Source: Stenopsyche tienmushanensis (Eukaryota; Arthropoda; Insecta; Trichoptera; Stenopsychidae). From it: a stretch of 64,000 nt of DNA. Positions 37,474 to 48,222 of this stretch are shown in pieces. Position 1 is the stretch's first letter. The number at the start of each line of letters is the position of its first letter. The notes beneath the pieces are model-generated. The model ran no database searches. It worked only from the letters and a program-made list of their open reading frames with translations, and had not been told where the DNA came from. Where the stretch lies: NCBI GenBank assembly GCA_008973525.1, contig WACJ01000055.1:744001-808000 (forward strand). The letters run 5' to 3'. The position numbers and the translations under genes were made by a program.

Positions 37474-39110
37474 TATCTAATATATATTTTTTATATTTTG
37501 GTAATGCTTAGTACTAACTACTAACGGCCGCTTGTCTGCTTAACTATTAGCGTAGCTTAAATATTAAAGTCATGTAACAAAAATTTGTATTGAAAATATT
37601 ATATTATATTCGAAGCCAAGTAGGAATTTAATGATTTGGATAATCAGTGTTTTCCAGTTATCCGTGTCCATCCTCCTCAGCATTAGCCCAGATAATCGAG
37701 AGTCAATTATATTTCATTCAGGTGTTTGAATAAACTCTGTTTAATCGTAAGCTCATAATTTTTCTACGTCAATAAGAGTTTCATCACACATACGGTTATA
37801 TTAGTAGAATGTAATTTTATTAAACCAAGCCTTTTCCAATTTCCACTGTGTTATTCATGACTCGAGCAAATGAACTTCAGCGAAATTATTTGCGCAATGT
37901 ACTATTATACGTTTACATACTACTCTCATATTGCTTATCATAGCTTCATACCATGCTTCGGCTATATTTTTAATATTAAAATTATAATTAAAATTGTAGA
38001 TTTGTATTAATATTATAAAATATTTTTATAAATATTGTATATATACTTAAAAATTACATCCATTGGGACTATTTATTGATGATTTAATAAGATTTATTGA
38101 ACGGTTAACTTTTCAATTTTCCAATTTTAATTGATTAAAAGAAAGAGGAACACTTTTTCTATTGTTTAAAACCCCCATTAAAACTCTCTTTTTGTATTCT
38201 CGAGGAGCTACGCATTTAACTATTGTTTCCAAATTTAATTAATGTATGTATTGTAGGCGTGCTGTGATTAATTACGTGTACTTTCGATCCTTTCATGCAT
38301 AAATTCGAGTGTGTTTTTATTACAGTTTGATAATTAAATAGAAATACTCCTCGAACGCCTAAATATATATGGACGTGTTCGAAGCGCGTATAGTTCCTGC
38401 GACTATTTATTTTATGACTATCGGAACCAAATATTTACTTATAACAATTAATCAATCCTTATCTACATCTCGGATAAATAGATGAAAGCAAACATAGCAG
38501 CGTCCTTGAATTAGGGCTTCATTTATGTACATAATTCATCAAAGCTAAGAGGTATTGAGTGTCTCTGTCTTTGGCTTGTAACGAAAATATCCTGATCTAG
38601 ATCCAAAGTCCCTGAATTAAATATACTATCACAGTTATTTATCGTCTTTAGGGACTGTATTCATAATCGGATGAAGGTGTTCTCCATTGGAAACTTTTCC
38701 AGAAAAAGGATTTTTTATGAGGCGTTATAATTAAATTAGGATAGGATTATTTTAATAGCAATTTTAGATTAGTAAGACTACGATTGAATAGCAAATTCAC
38801 CACTATTTTTAAATGACAATTAAATGATTTGTTTTAAATTTGTTACTCAATTTTTACCTTTTTGGATGCAAGAACCAAAATAAGCCTTGTACATGATGAC
38901 CAATCGGAAATATTTATACTAATAATATGTAATGATACCAAATCATTTTAATAAATGTCGGTAGTCTAACCTTCTATTTCAACGCTTGGTCGAATAAGAT
39001 GTGCATTAGTATGTATTATGGCAAATTATTTAGTTATTGAATAGTTCTTGTCATATTATGTGGTATGCTTGAAACAAAGCGTCGTGCTTTAATATATTTT
39101 AGTCATAGAT
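37474..39110. other. AT-rich stretch with no recognisable gene
   Basis: No gene or repeat recognised. Confidence 0.5.
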
Positions 39111-39150
39111 CAGTGGTTCCCATGCCATGGTTCGCAGACAGGCGTCCACT
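39111..39150 (+). repeat. Possible hAT-type terminal fragment
   Basis: CAGTGGTTCCCATGCCATGG followed by TTCGCAGACAGGCG resembles the start of many hAT (Charlie-type) elements, which begin CAGTGGTTC(C/T)CAA and carry GTGG-TCGCGGAC. No matching opposite terminus is found nearby; the only other CAGTGGTTC-like end is the complement of GAACCACTG at about 45980, too far away to pair convincingly. Confidence 0.25.
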
Positions 39151-39298
39151 TCTCCAAATGAACCTCCTTGACTAATGCGAGCAATATGTTCCCCAGGAAT
39201 GGCCACTGCCTCTTGCTACAATTGCATAGCTGCAATTCTCAAGTTGAACTTTCACACAAATTAGTTTTGAAGTATTAATTAGGTTTGGGTGGCAATTA

Positions 39299-39667
39299 TT
39301 AAATACGTCTTCGTGGATACATAAAAGTCGCTAATTTGAGCACCCCGCCGGCAAGGGTGGTTTTGAATGGAATCAGAATAGAGTCGAGGGTATCACCGCC
39401 TTTGGACAGCACGTACAATATTGGATGTTCATACTGGCGCAGAGTTTTTCCAACTTGGACTTCTTGTTGACCTATTTCAAAGACAGTTAGTGGTCGCAGT
39501 ATGTTCGCATTGTAGCTGTATAGCTTCCACGAATTTATATGGAGCGGCTTATTGCCAACGCGACCGGAAGGAAGTTGACCGTTGGCAAGCGAGATGCTTA
39601 AATTGTTGGAATTCAGACATGCTACAACAAATTTACAAGGAGTAGAAAAATAAACAGCAAAATTCAA
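39299..39667 (-). other. Unrecognised 122-codon open frame
   Basis: A minus-strand frame with mixed composition (segments include SLANGQLPSGRVGNKPLHIN and LSKGGDTLDSILIPF). It does not look like AT-driven noise, but I cannot match it to a family. It lies just inside the possible hAT end at 39111, so a transposon-derived origin is conceivable; the sequence shows no transposase motif. An overlapping plus frame at 39421-39645 weakens the case. Confidence 0.2.
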
Positions 39668-40460
39668 ATCTTTAGCCGAAACGAGTTTACGCTGTGTAAA
39701 CTGCGAATTTGATGTTGGATTCGTATTTTGGTCATGTAGGGGTAAAATGTTGTTAAAGCTTCAACCCCTTTCCTTTATATTTTTGGAAATAACAAACTAA
39801 TTAGCTTGTATTAATGCATGAAGAAACAAGCTTTTCATTACATATGGAAATTAGTATTCTTTGCATTTAGTGAAATTGCAATTATATACATTTTCTTTAT
39901 GCTGTAAGTCCGAATCATTAAATTGCAAGCGAGCTCAAAATTGTAATGAAATTGTTCATTTCTAATTAACATAACACTAAACCTACTACGATGGGTCAAA
40001 TGACCTATTTTAAACAGAATTTCTTGAAAAAAAACATCACATCGCCATTGAATATAAATTTTATTATTTAAATAAAATTATTCAAAGAAAAAAAAGTGTA
40101 ATTAAATAAACAATAATATCAAATATATTAATTAAATACTATCATGGAAGGATTCATTTTTTGGCTTTCGTAATTTTATTATAGAAGACTATATGTTTAT
40201 ATTTGACTAAAATATCAAATTTAATTCAAAATCCATCGATACTTATGTAATTTTAAAATTATCTCAACAATCTTTCTTGTTAGAATTTTACTTTTTAACT
40301 ATTGAATCAATAAAGTAATTTTACTGTCAACTAATTTCTGGGCACTTATTATAAAGATTTAATTCTAATTAATATCCATAAGGATTTTGGTTTTTTTAAA
40401 TGGAAGATTACATTTTAATGTCTCTGTCATAAAGCATCACGGGCTTTGAACGAAAATATT
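39668..40460. other. AT-rich stretch, nothing recognised
   Basis: No gene or repeat recognised. Confidence 0.5.
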
Positions 40461-40870
40461 CTAAAAGTCCATTTTTGATCTCATCATTTGTTTTGCAATT
40501 TTTCCATCTAAATAATGCTGCATACATCTAAACATATGGGAATCCGACGGAGCGATGTCTGGAGAATAAGAAAGATGTTGAATTGTCTTCCATCCAAGGC
40601 TGTTTATTTTTTCCTGCGTTATTTTTGTCGTATGGGAGCGAGCATTAACATGCTGTAAAAACACTTGTCTTTAATGCACGAAAGAGGGTAGTTTTATCCG
40701 TTTTTCCGCCTTTAAACGATCTAATGTTTCACAATAAAATATTGTATTTATTGTTTGTCCAGGTTTAAGTATTTCAAAATTAATGATACCCTTGCAGTCT
40801 CACCAACAGACAAAATATATTTTTTGTTATTGTCAGGCCGGGCTTGGTCAGTTTGGCTACTTGACCCTTC
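40461..40870 (-). pseudogene. mariner transposase C-terminal fragment
   Basis: The best-kept part, 40461 to about 40655 on the minus strand, reads FLQHVNARSHT, KITQEKINSLGWK and YSPDIAPSDSHMFRCMQHYL. These are the mariner catalytic-domain motifs HDNARPHT and YSPDLAPSDYHLFR. The third catalytic Asp (APSD) is kept, but the second is replaced by Val (HVN for HDN), which would abolish catalysis. Further upstream, to about 40870, phase-shifted similarity continues through an ARPDNNKKYILSV-like stretch and NLDKQ. The first Asp region and N-terminal DNA-binding domain are not found. TIRs were not identified. Confidence 0.8.
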
Positions 40871-43753
40871 AATAGCTATTGATTTTGAATTCATAATTAG
40901 AGTAAAAACCCCATTTTTTTAAATATCTATTAAATATCAAGTAATCGTGCAAGTTTAGAAGATGACTCCCATATGAGAAATGATCAATAAAGTGTGTAAT
41001 ATTACTTTCAAGTATCAATATTAAAGGTACTTGGGGGATGTTAAGACATCTCAGATGAATAAATATTGCTTATCCTAACCAAATATCTAGATATAATAAG
41101 GCTATCTGACAAGGTGCTAAATTTGAGCATCACAATTGCAATTATTTAAATAACCATACGTGAAAGTTATACAAATATTGCATTCCTGAAATAATATTTT
41201 TTTTTGCTGAAAATTTACTTTAAAAAAAAGCATTTTGAATTGGCTATTTGATTTTGCAATTATTTTTTGTCCTTAATTCTAATATCTATGATATATACTC
41301 GTAATAGAAATAATAAACTTCAATACGCATTATTTAAATTAAATAAGTATTTTGTCATTCTGAGAAGCAAACTATTGTTCATCTTGCCGATGCAAATAAA
41401 TCAGAAATTTATCTTAAGTAAATATAAATGTTACAAAGCACTTAAAGCAAACAATGGAGTCCAGCAGGGAGCATAATTAACAAACAGCTTATATTTAGTC
41501 TTGCAAATACGAATCCAGAAATTTCCAGAGATATATTGAATAGTCTAAATATAAATCGCTATAAATACCAAGCATTCATTATAATGTGAATAAATTCAAT
41601 GTCTGCTAATTGTAAAGACTGAAAATAATTGGCTTTGACATGAATAGAACTGATTTGAATTATGACAATTATATACATTAATTTTGTATCTTACGAGTCT
41701 CAATCAAGCAGTATGATGTCTTGAGATGATGTTAATGAAGTCTTTAGATCTTTTTAAGCGTATAACTATTCGTTGGACAGTATCATGAATGAACTGGAAG
41801 TACATGCATATACTATTCTGTGTGTAAATTGAATTACATAGCCATGTATGAATATACTGCTGCAGTGGCCACACACAACGTCTACTCAGCCCCCCGGTTT
41901 ACAAAATTAGACAAATATGGCCGAAATCTCCTTTTGGCATTTCTCATGAAGCCATAGTGCTATGATACCGCCAGGTCCTATGATAATATTTGTGCAGACG
42001 GAAGAAAAACACTCGTAAAACTGAGAGACCACGTTTGACTCTGCGGTCTATGCGAGTCCACTTAACACAAGAACGACCCAACTCTTTGTGAGCTTATTAC
42101 TGTTTGCTTAATTAATACGTGCTTATACAAATTGGAGTATATTTTTTTTCAAAAAAGAGCCACGAAGAAAGCTCATATTGGTGCTATTTGGAGCATCACC
42201 GGAACTCTAAAGTACTAGCTTTTTTTTAAATACGAAGAATCCACAATGCGAAAGAGACGTGAGAATAATTGAATTCCACTTAAACAAACCTTTAAACTAT
42301 AATATTTTCCTTTCGTGTAAATTATGTTCATGTATGATAATTATATGTAAATGGATTTTTAAAGAATATATATTATAATTTTAAATAGCGACTTTTAACA
42401 TATAAAAATGTATTTTTTTGCGAGATCTAATTTTATTAAAATTATATAGTATGAAAATCCTTTACTTATTTTTTTTAACAAATCCATTATATTTTCTTAT
42501 TGGTAAGATTAACTACGGCTTCAGCCCTCGACATTATAAAGTGACGTGAATAAAATTATTAGTTGCAAAACTTTAAGCTTATTAAAGGATACTAATTTTA
42601 AAGCAAATCTAAAATATTTGATTCAAAAGTACTATATTTTTTTATAAGGGGATTTAAAATTCAAAAGCTCTTCGTAGACATTTCAGTAAGCTTTCCCTTT
42701 TTTCCCACCATATCATAACTATTTTATTAAATTTAAATTTGAAATATATTAGGGATATTTTACATGTGGGGGGAAGAAAATACTGTATATAGAAATGGGA
42801 TCAATTTAGGCTTATTTCAGAATATTCATCAGAATATCGTGATAAAAATTGTGGCCAGTCCAAGAAATCATAATTGTTCGTTTTCGCGGGAGATAAAATT
42901 GAACATTGCATTTCATGATGCAATTCGGAAGTTGTAAGAGAAAGAGGTATCATATCTACACCCGAGTCCTGAGGTTGTTTAAAATTTCATCATTAGATAA
43001 TAAATTTGGATGAATTCTCTCAATAATCGTGACAAAGAAATAGCCTCATATTTAGTTGAGTATCGAAAATGTTCATTAGAACTGAGAACATTTCCACTTT
43101 GTAAATATATAAAATGTGTGATTATTTTTTTATATTAACCTTTTCAAACCGGAGAACATACATGCTATGCTCTAATGTAAATCCATGTGCCAATGTTTTA
43201 TTAACAGGATTAAACACTACCCCTGAGTAATGGTTTCGCCCAAGTAATGAATAATTAATTTGATATATATATTGATACTAATATATTTTATTTTATTAAG
43301 AATATGTTATGCATTATGAGCATTGATATGATTTCGATTAGTTTAAAACAGAGACTACCATTCATGGAATATAAAAATACAAAAATGTTTTTAACCTCAA
43401 GTATAAGGATTCCAGCTATTTCATTAACACATATTGTAAATTCAGAAAAGTGGTAATTGCAATTCATTTTGCATTTCAATTAAAACTGCATTTTGTATCC
43501 TACATATGAAATAGCTTTAATAAAATTTTGAGTTTCCTCAATTTTCTATCTATAATGTATTATGTCTGTTGAAAAATAATAAATATTGGATATGTTGTGT
43601 TTTGTATCCCTAATGATCATGCAACGATTGTTATTTCAGCAAAGTAAATAAATTCTTGGATAATAGTCTGAAAGGCATATTGGGGTGGTAGACTTTCGTT
43701 CATTTCTCTATAGAAGTAAGGATCTCCAGGATCTCGCAGGCAGTTAAAGAGAT
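40871..43753. other. AT-rich stretch with no recognisable gene
   Basis: No gene recognised. 41870-42100 is more GC-balanced; the plus frame at 41267-41476 is not recognised. Confidence 0.5.
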
Positions 43754-43950
43754 TTATAGTAAGTGTCCCGGGTCTGATAGAGGGTGCAGAGCGTCAATCA
43801 AAGCGCCAGGGTACGCCCTTCGTGGACCATGGCGTGCCAATAAAGGACGCTTAGACAAATTGTTACGAATATTGAATATAGAAAATATATGATCTTCCGA
43901 CCTTAAACGTCCGGTGATAATGGCAATAAAAATACGCAAGGACTTCTAGG
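43754..43950 (-). pseudogene. Possible LINE C-terminal (RNase H end) remnant
   Basis: The minus strand reads RIFIAIITGRLRSEDHIFSIF and, after a deletion-like jump, IDALHPLSDPGHLL. In many jockey/R1-type LINEs the ORF2 C-terminus has (L/I)I-ITGHC-L-HL-R(I/M)G, then a CCHC knuckle, and finally a short stretch ending near PGxLL(K/R)F. The order and spacing are compatible with a copy that has lost the zinc knuckle. The match is short and the His of TGH is replaced by Arg, so this is tentative. Confidence 0.3.
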
Positions 43951-46319
43951 ATGTCTGCATTTGATCCCACATCTCCACCACACGATGCCGACCGCATAAT
44001 AACTTTATTTTAATATTTATTTATTTAGTTCCATAACAACAGATTTTGAGTGCTCGCAGTATATATTTTGTTCTACGGACAAAGGGGTTGCTATATTGAA
44101 AAGACATAAAATGAATACCGTGATGAATGCCGATACAACCCATTACTCAAAAATATTTTCCACAAAAAAGGGCTTTTTTAGTATCCGTCGTAAACTAAAG
44201 GTAAACTACCTTCAACACAAAGGTTATCTTAAAAAAGTCTTCTCGAACGTATAAAACTAGCTCATCTGTACGAGCCATAAATAAGACAAATAAAACCGCG
44301 TAGAAATATAAATATTTTATGACGAATCTTTATCGCGAGTTATTCCACAAAAAAATGTACTATTCGTTTTGATGTTGTCGACAGATTATCACTGTGGGCA
44401 TTAGATTCAACCCTAAAATAATAAAAGCTGAGATTTTATTCGATATTCCAAAAATTCAATTTTTCAATTTTCAAAAAAATAATTTCACTTTGTCTATTAG
44501 TCGATTATCTATTATAAAAAGGGGTAAAAATTATTACTTCTACTGTTGTATTATATTATTTTATAGATAAAATGGGCAGAAATATATTGAAAAATTAAAT
44601 CAGTCTGTGTGTCAGAAGGAACACTTGGAAATTAAATACTGCTTATTTTTCTATAACACAACAACCAACAATATGAATATAGTTTTCATGGTTTGAATCC
44701 AAAGGAATGACTTCTATGTATGATGTTTTAATTAAAAAGCTTTATCATTAAAATTTAAAATTTGTTAATCATAGTTAGTTTTTGCATCTAATCATATTCC
44801 AAAATATTTAAAAAAAATTGGAAAACAATGTCCTCTATGGTAAAATATTTATATGGTAATCGACATTGGTGAAAATATGAATTGGATTAAGTTCAACTTT
44901 GAATGTAAAAATAGTAATCAGGGAGAATTTTTTCATCAAATATGTTTGAGCGATAGTCTGAAAATATGAAATTAGCGGAACAGATATTTATTCTATTTTG
45001 CTATGATTATGTCATCAATTAGTATATTTTAGTCAATGAAATCATATATACATATTTCATTTTTAGAAACAATGGATCAATGAATGACCCCTCATAATCT
45101 CTTACAATCCCAATCGCATATGTATAGCAAAAATGGAATGTATTGTGGTGCTTTTAATATGAGTATTTTCATATTTAATTTGTTTTTTAATTAAAATGTA
45201 TGATTTAAAAAAAAAAACTTTGATCTATAGTTAGAAAAATTTGTTGTTTGTATGGTGTTGGTCCTTGTGATGATTGTCGGAGATGGCCAAAGAACCATAA
45301 TGACATACTCGTGTTTTATATGTTCCAGTTGTAAGATTAATAGCGATACTGGAGTAAACATATTTTTATTGGCCCTAAAAGATAATGGCCCAAACTAATA
45401 GCTATACGAGCATTGTCATTGTATCCAGATCTGAATTGTCTTCTGTGTTTGACACTAGATAAGATCCCGCCTACTCCTTTACGCCTCTCGCTGGACCAAT
45501 TTGCTTACTCCCGTCTAACGTTAGGATTTAATTATTCATTGTAAATATTATAATATAAATAGTGGATGATGGTGGTATACGTATGAGGATTGTTGATGGA
45601 TGAATTCTTCACGTGGGATGAAATAAAAATGTCTCTCGAAAATTCTCATATTCAGACGTTCTTTGATGCTGGAATATGTCTCGAATGGAGATGTAAAGTA
45701 AATGAAAAATCTTATTCAACTATATCTCAAAACTCTCAAATTCTGTTTTAAAATATTGAAGTATTTCAACTGTATTCAGTTGGCTAAAATAACAGTATAT
45801 TTTGTATCTTTTAGGAATTTCAAATTCAATTTTATGTATGAGAATTCTTTGAACTTGATGATGTAATACATAAATGGATTGTCCATCACATAGAGCCTAA
45901 TTTTTTACCTTGCTGTAAATTCATTTGAGCTTCATAAGCGGAAAGTAATTAAATGAACAAGGAAATGAGCTGTTCGTTTGAACCACTGGCCCACCGTTAC
46001 TCAATGCTATGTTCCGGTGATTAATTACTCAACCCGCTCTGACCACACGCGACTCAATATACTCGTCGACAACAACCACTGTTCGATTCAACTCAAATAC
46101 CTAAAATATCTATTATGCTTTATAACCATAAGTCCCCGTTGTATCGGCGAATGTATGATAGCGCTTATTTTTCAGAATAACGAATGAAATTCTGCATCCA
46201 TGATGCAAGCTGAAAATAATCATTGTCCCCAGTGAAAAAAAACAAAATAATGATTAACGTGCTGGTTGTCTGCCTCTTGTTAATTGGATACAAAAAAGCA
46301 TCCAGTCTCATATCTCAAT
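43951..46319. other. AT-rich stretch with no recognisable gene
   Basis: No gene recognised. 45270-45540 is slightly less AT-rich. The plus frame at 45978-46187 begins within a CAGTGGTTC-like complement and is not recognised. Confidence 0.5.
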
Positions 46320-46860
46320 GGTTAGATGAAATAAGTGCCATAACTTTTATAAAACATAATTTATTCAATCAAAATAGTCTCCATTAGTTTTATATATCTT
46401 TTGCCAGAGGCTAAATTATTCGTTTTATTGCTTTAGAACCAATTCTTTGCTCTGCATTTTTAGAACCAATTCTTCAAAAGCTTGAATAATTTCGTTCCTA
46501 TTTCAGAACATTTTTAAATGATCAATGCATATTTATCAGAATTTGGTGCTAAATTTTTAGTTTTGGTACATATTTTCGATTTGACGATATTATAAATTAG
46601 CCATAATGGCTTTCTGGTTTTAAGAAAAAATAATCTATCACACCTTTACTTGTCCATCATGCAGTAACTATGGACTTTTTTGATGCATCCATAGTTTTAA
46701 CGAGTGTCCTGGAGATTCATCGGCATTCCAAACATAGCTCAGATCTTTTTCTGATGTCGTATGAAATATATTCTTCATTACAATGTGATTTAAAAATGGG
46801 GTTTTATTATTACGAATCATCAACAAAGAACACACATCGCACATGATGATGATATAGTGA
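46320..46860 (-). pseudogene. mariner transposase remnant
   Basis: Phase-shifted minus-strand similarity to a mariner transposase. Around 46690-46620 it reads LWMHQK, then a VTAWW/TSKGV-type segment and YFFLK, the block before the second catalytic Asp. The 3' end near 46410-46370 reads SLWQKIYKTNGDYFD then stop, which is the usual mariner C-terminal pattern (LP-RWQK-I--NG-YF). The HDNARPH and APSD blocks between them are missing or unrecognisable, so the copy is internally deleted and dead. TIRs were not located. The 80-bp MITE follows almost directly on the right. Confidence 0.6.
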
Positions 46861-46868
46861 GATTTTAT

Positions 46869-46948
46869 TTAACCTTTTAAATGCCAACGACTCACCGGCG
46901 AGTCGCATTTGTACGCGCTCATTACGCTCTGGACAGTTAAAAGTTTAA
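46869..46948. mobile_element. 80-bp piggyBac-type MITE
   Basis: Bounded by TTAA at 46869-46872 and TTAA at 46945-46948, the target duplication of piggyBac elements. Inside, CCTTTTAAATGCC on the left matches the complement of GGACAGTTAAAAG on the right, following the piggyBac-type pattern CC(C/T)TTT-A--TG(C/T)C. A subterminal palindrome CGACTCACCGGCGAGTCG (46888-46905; one mismatched pair) gives it a GC-rich core. It encodes nothing and would depend on a transposase elsewhere. Confidence 0.6.
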
Positions 46949-47187
46949 GTATTTCATAATGATTAGGATTTAAATCCTGATTTTGCTTATTTTGATTTAA
47001 TTTCATCTTCTGATTGGAAAGTAGACGAGTAGTAATAAATTTGCTTTGAAAATAATGATTATTTCGCAATTTAGGTATAGTGTTCGATTAACATTACATT
47101 CCATTCATACCTAATGTTGCTCCCACTCAAATCTATTTTCAAGGTAAATCATTAAAAAAATATTTAAATTAAAAGGCATTACATTTA

Positions 47188-48222
47188 AGGGATAATTTCA
47201 CTTTATCATACGTCAAAAAATCGTTTTTTTTTTAATTTTATTTTTCAAAAGTACCTATCTCTAAAAATGTTATTTATAATTTTGGTGAAGAAATTCCAAT
47301 TATTTCAATGATTTACAGCAAATTCGCGAAATGTGCTCGAAGTCACTCTGTCCAGATTGCGCCCCAATGGCTTTGAGATCTCTATACCTGCTTTTATTTG
47401 CAAGCCAGTGGTTCCTATTGAGATCCTTTCTTATTTTTAATATTAACACAGATTTAAAAAAAGGTGGATAGTAAGGGCACAAAAAGAAAGAGCTATGTAC
47501 GAAGTCCTTCGAAAATCGAACTGCTAACTTATAAATTGATAAAAGATTGATGTGAATAGCAAAAACTCCCGATCTCTACGAGGAAGTTTAGTAATTTTTA
47601 AGACCCATTTATGAAGAATTATCGTCTGATGATTTACTGGAAAGATATCTTGGTTCGAATACCCAAAATAACAATCTCTGGTACTGAATTTTTTTGTGGC
47701 AAAAAAATAATGAAAATCGCAACACATTGCAGTTGGCATTTTTAACGAAGGATTTGAACCTATTTTAAGAATAATGGTCATGGGCCAAGGGTCCAAATCT
47801 TCTTCTAAAGAAACTAGATCAGCCAAAAAAGATAAGGTTATTAGTAGTATGTTTTCCTTTTCAACAATTTTATATTACATAAAACTTGAAACACGTTTTT
47901 CTCGAAACGACATTTTTGCATGTAGTGTTGAAAGAATTTCGAAAAACTAAGACGTCAATTGGTCCGAAATTTTACGAGCTTATTTTACACATGTGTGGCT
48001 ATGGCAGTTCGCAAATTCAAGTCAAAATATTTATTTTATCTTACGTTTTACATTTAAAAATAACCCAAAAAAGGTGTTGTTTCCAAAAAAATTTTCAAAC
48101 CAGCGCCATTTTGTTTCTTTTAAACCAAAGTATTAATGTCATATAATAGCAAGACTTATACAGATTAAGAGTCTTTACTGATGAACGCTGCTTATTTTTT
48201 TAGTCGTCAAAGTGAATGATTT
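47188..48222 (+). mobile_element. Mutator-like DNA transposon, copy 1 (decayed)
   Basis: About 1.03 kb matching 58760-59928 in inverted orientation over its whole length. The left terminus AAGGGATAATTTCACTTTAT corresponds to AAGGGGTCATCTCACTTTAT in the other copy. The right terminus TAGTCGTCAAAGTGAATGAT corresponds to TAGTCAAAGTGAGTTGACCC. Ends of this type (GGGGTCA-CTCACTTT) are terminal inverted repeats. The 3' untranslated part contains CACGTTTTTCTCGAAACGAC at about 47892-47911. The right terminus here is eroded. Confidence 0.75.
47290..47850 (+). pseudogene. Mutator-like transposase remnant (TQN-NE family)
   Basis: Short in-frame pieces on the plus strand are separated by stops and frameshifts. 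FGEEIPIISMIYSKFAKCAR lies near 47283-47342. RPIYEELSSDDLLERYLGSN leading into TQNNN lies near 47602-47676. Then come KIAT, and FNEG-type and LNLF-type pieces near 47735-47765. The family, as I remember it from arthropod genomes, has a 'LL-CL-G-TQNxNESFN' segment, then 'FNEG', and ends in YG(P/A)GIAD; I associate it with Mutator-like (MULE) transposases. The conserved Glu of TQNxNE is lost here and the C-terminal YG-GIAD region is scrambled. It is clearly inactive. Confidence 0.6.

Noticed and set aside
39111..45985. A single hAT element bounded by CAGTGGTTC at 39111 and its complement near 45980
   Set aside because: The ends match for only about 9 bases, there is no 8-bp duplication, and unrelated elements lie between.
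46888..46905. CGACTCACCGGCGAGTCG as an independent operator-like palindrome
   Set aside because: Explained as the subterminal palindrome of the TTAA-bounded MITE.
47524..47826. 100-codon minus frame as a gene
   Set aside because: It is antisense to the Mutator-like transposase relic and disappears in the homologous copy at 59 kb.
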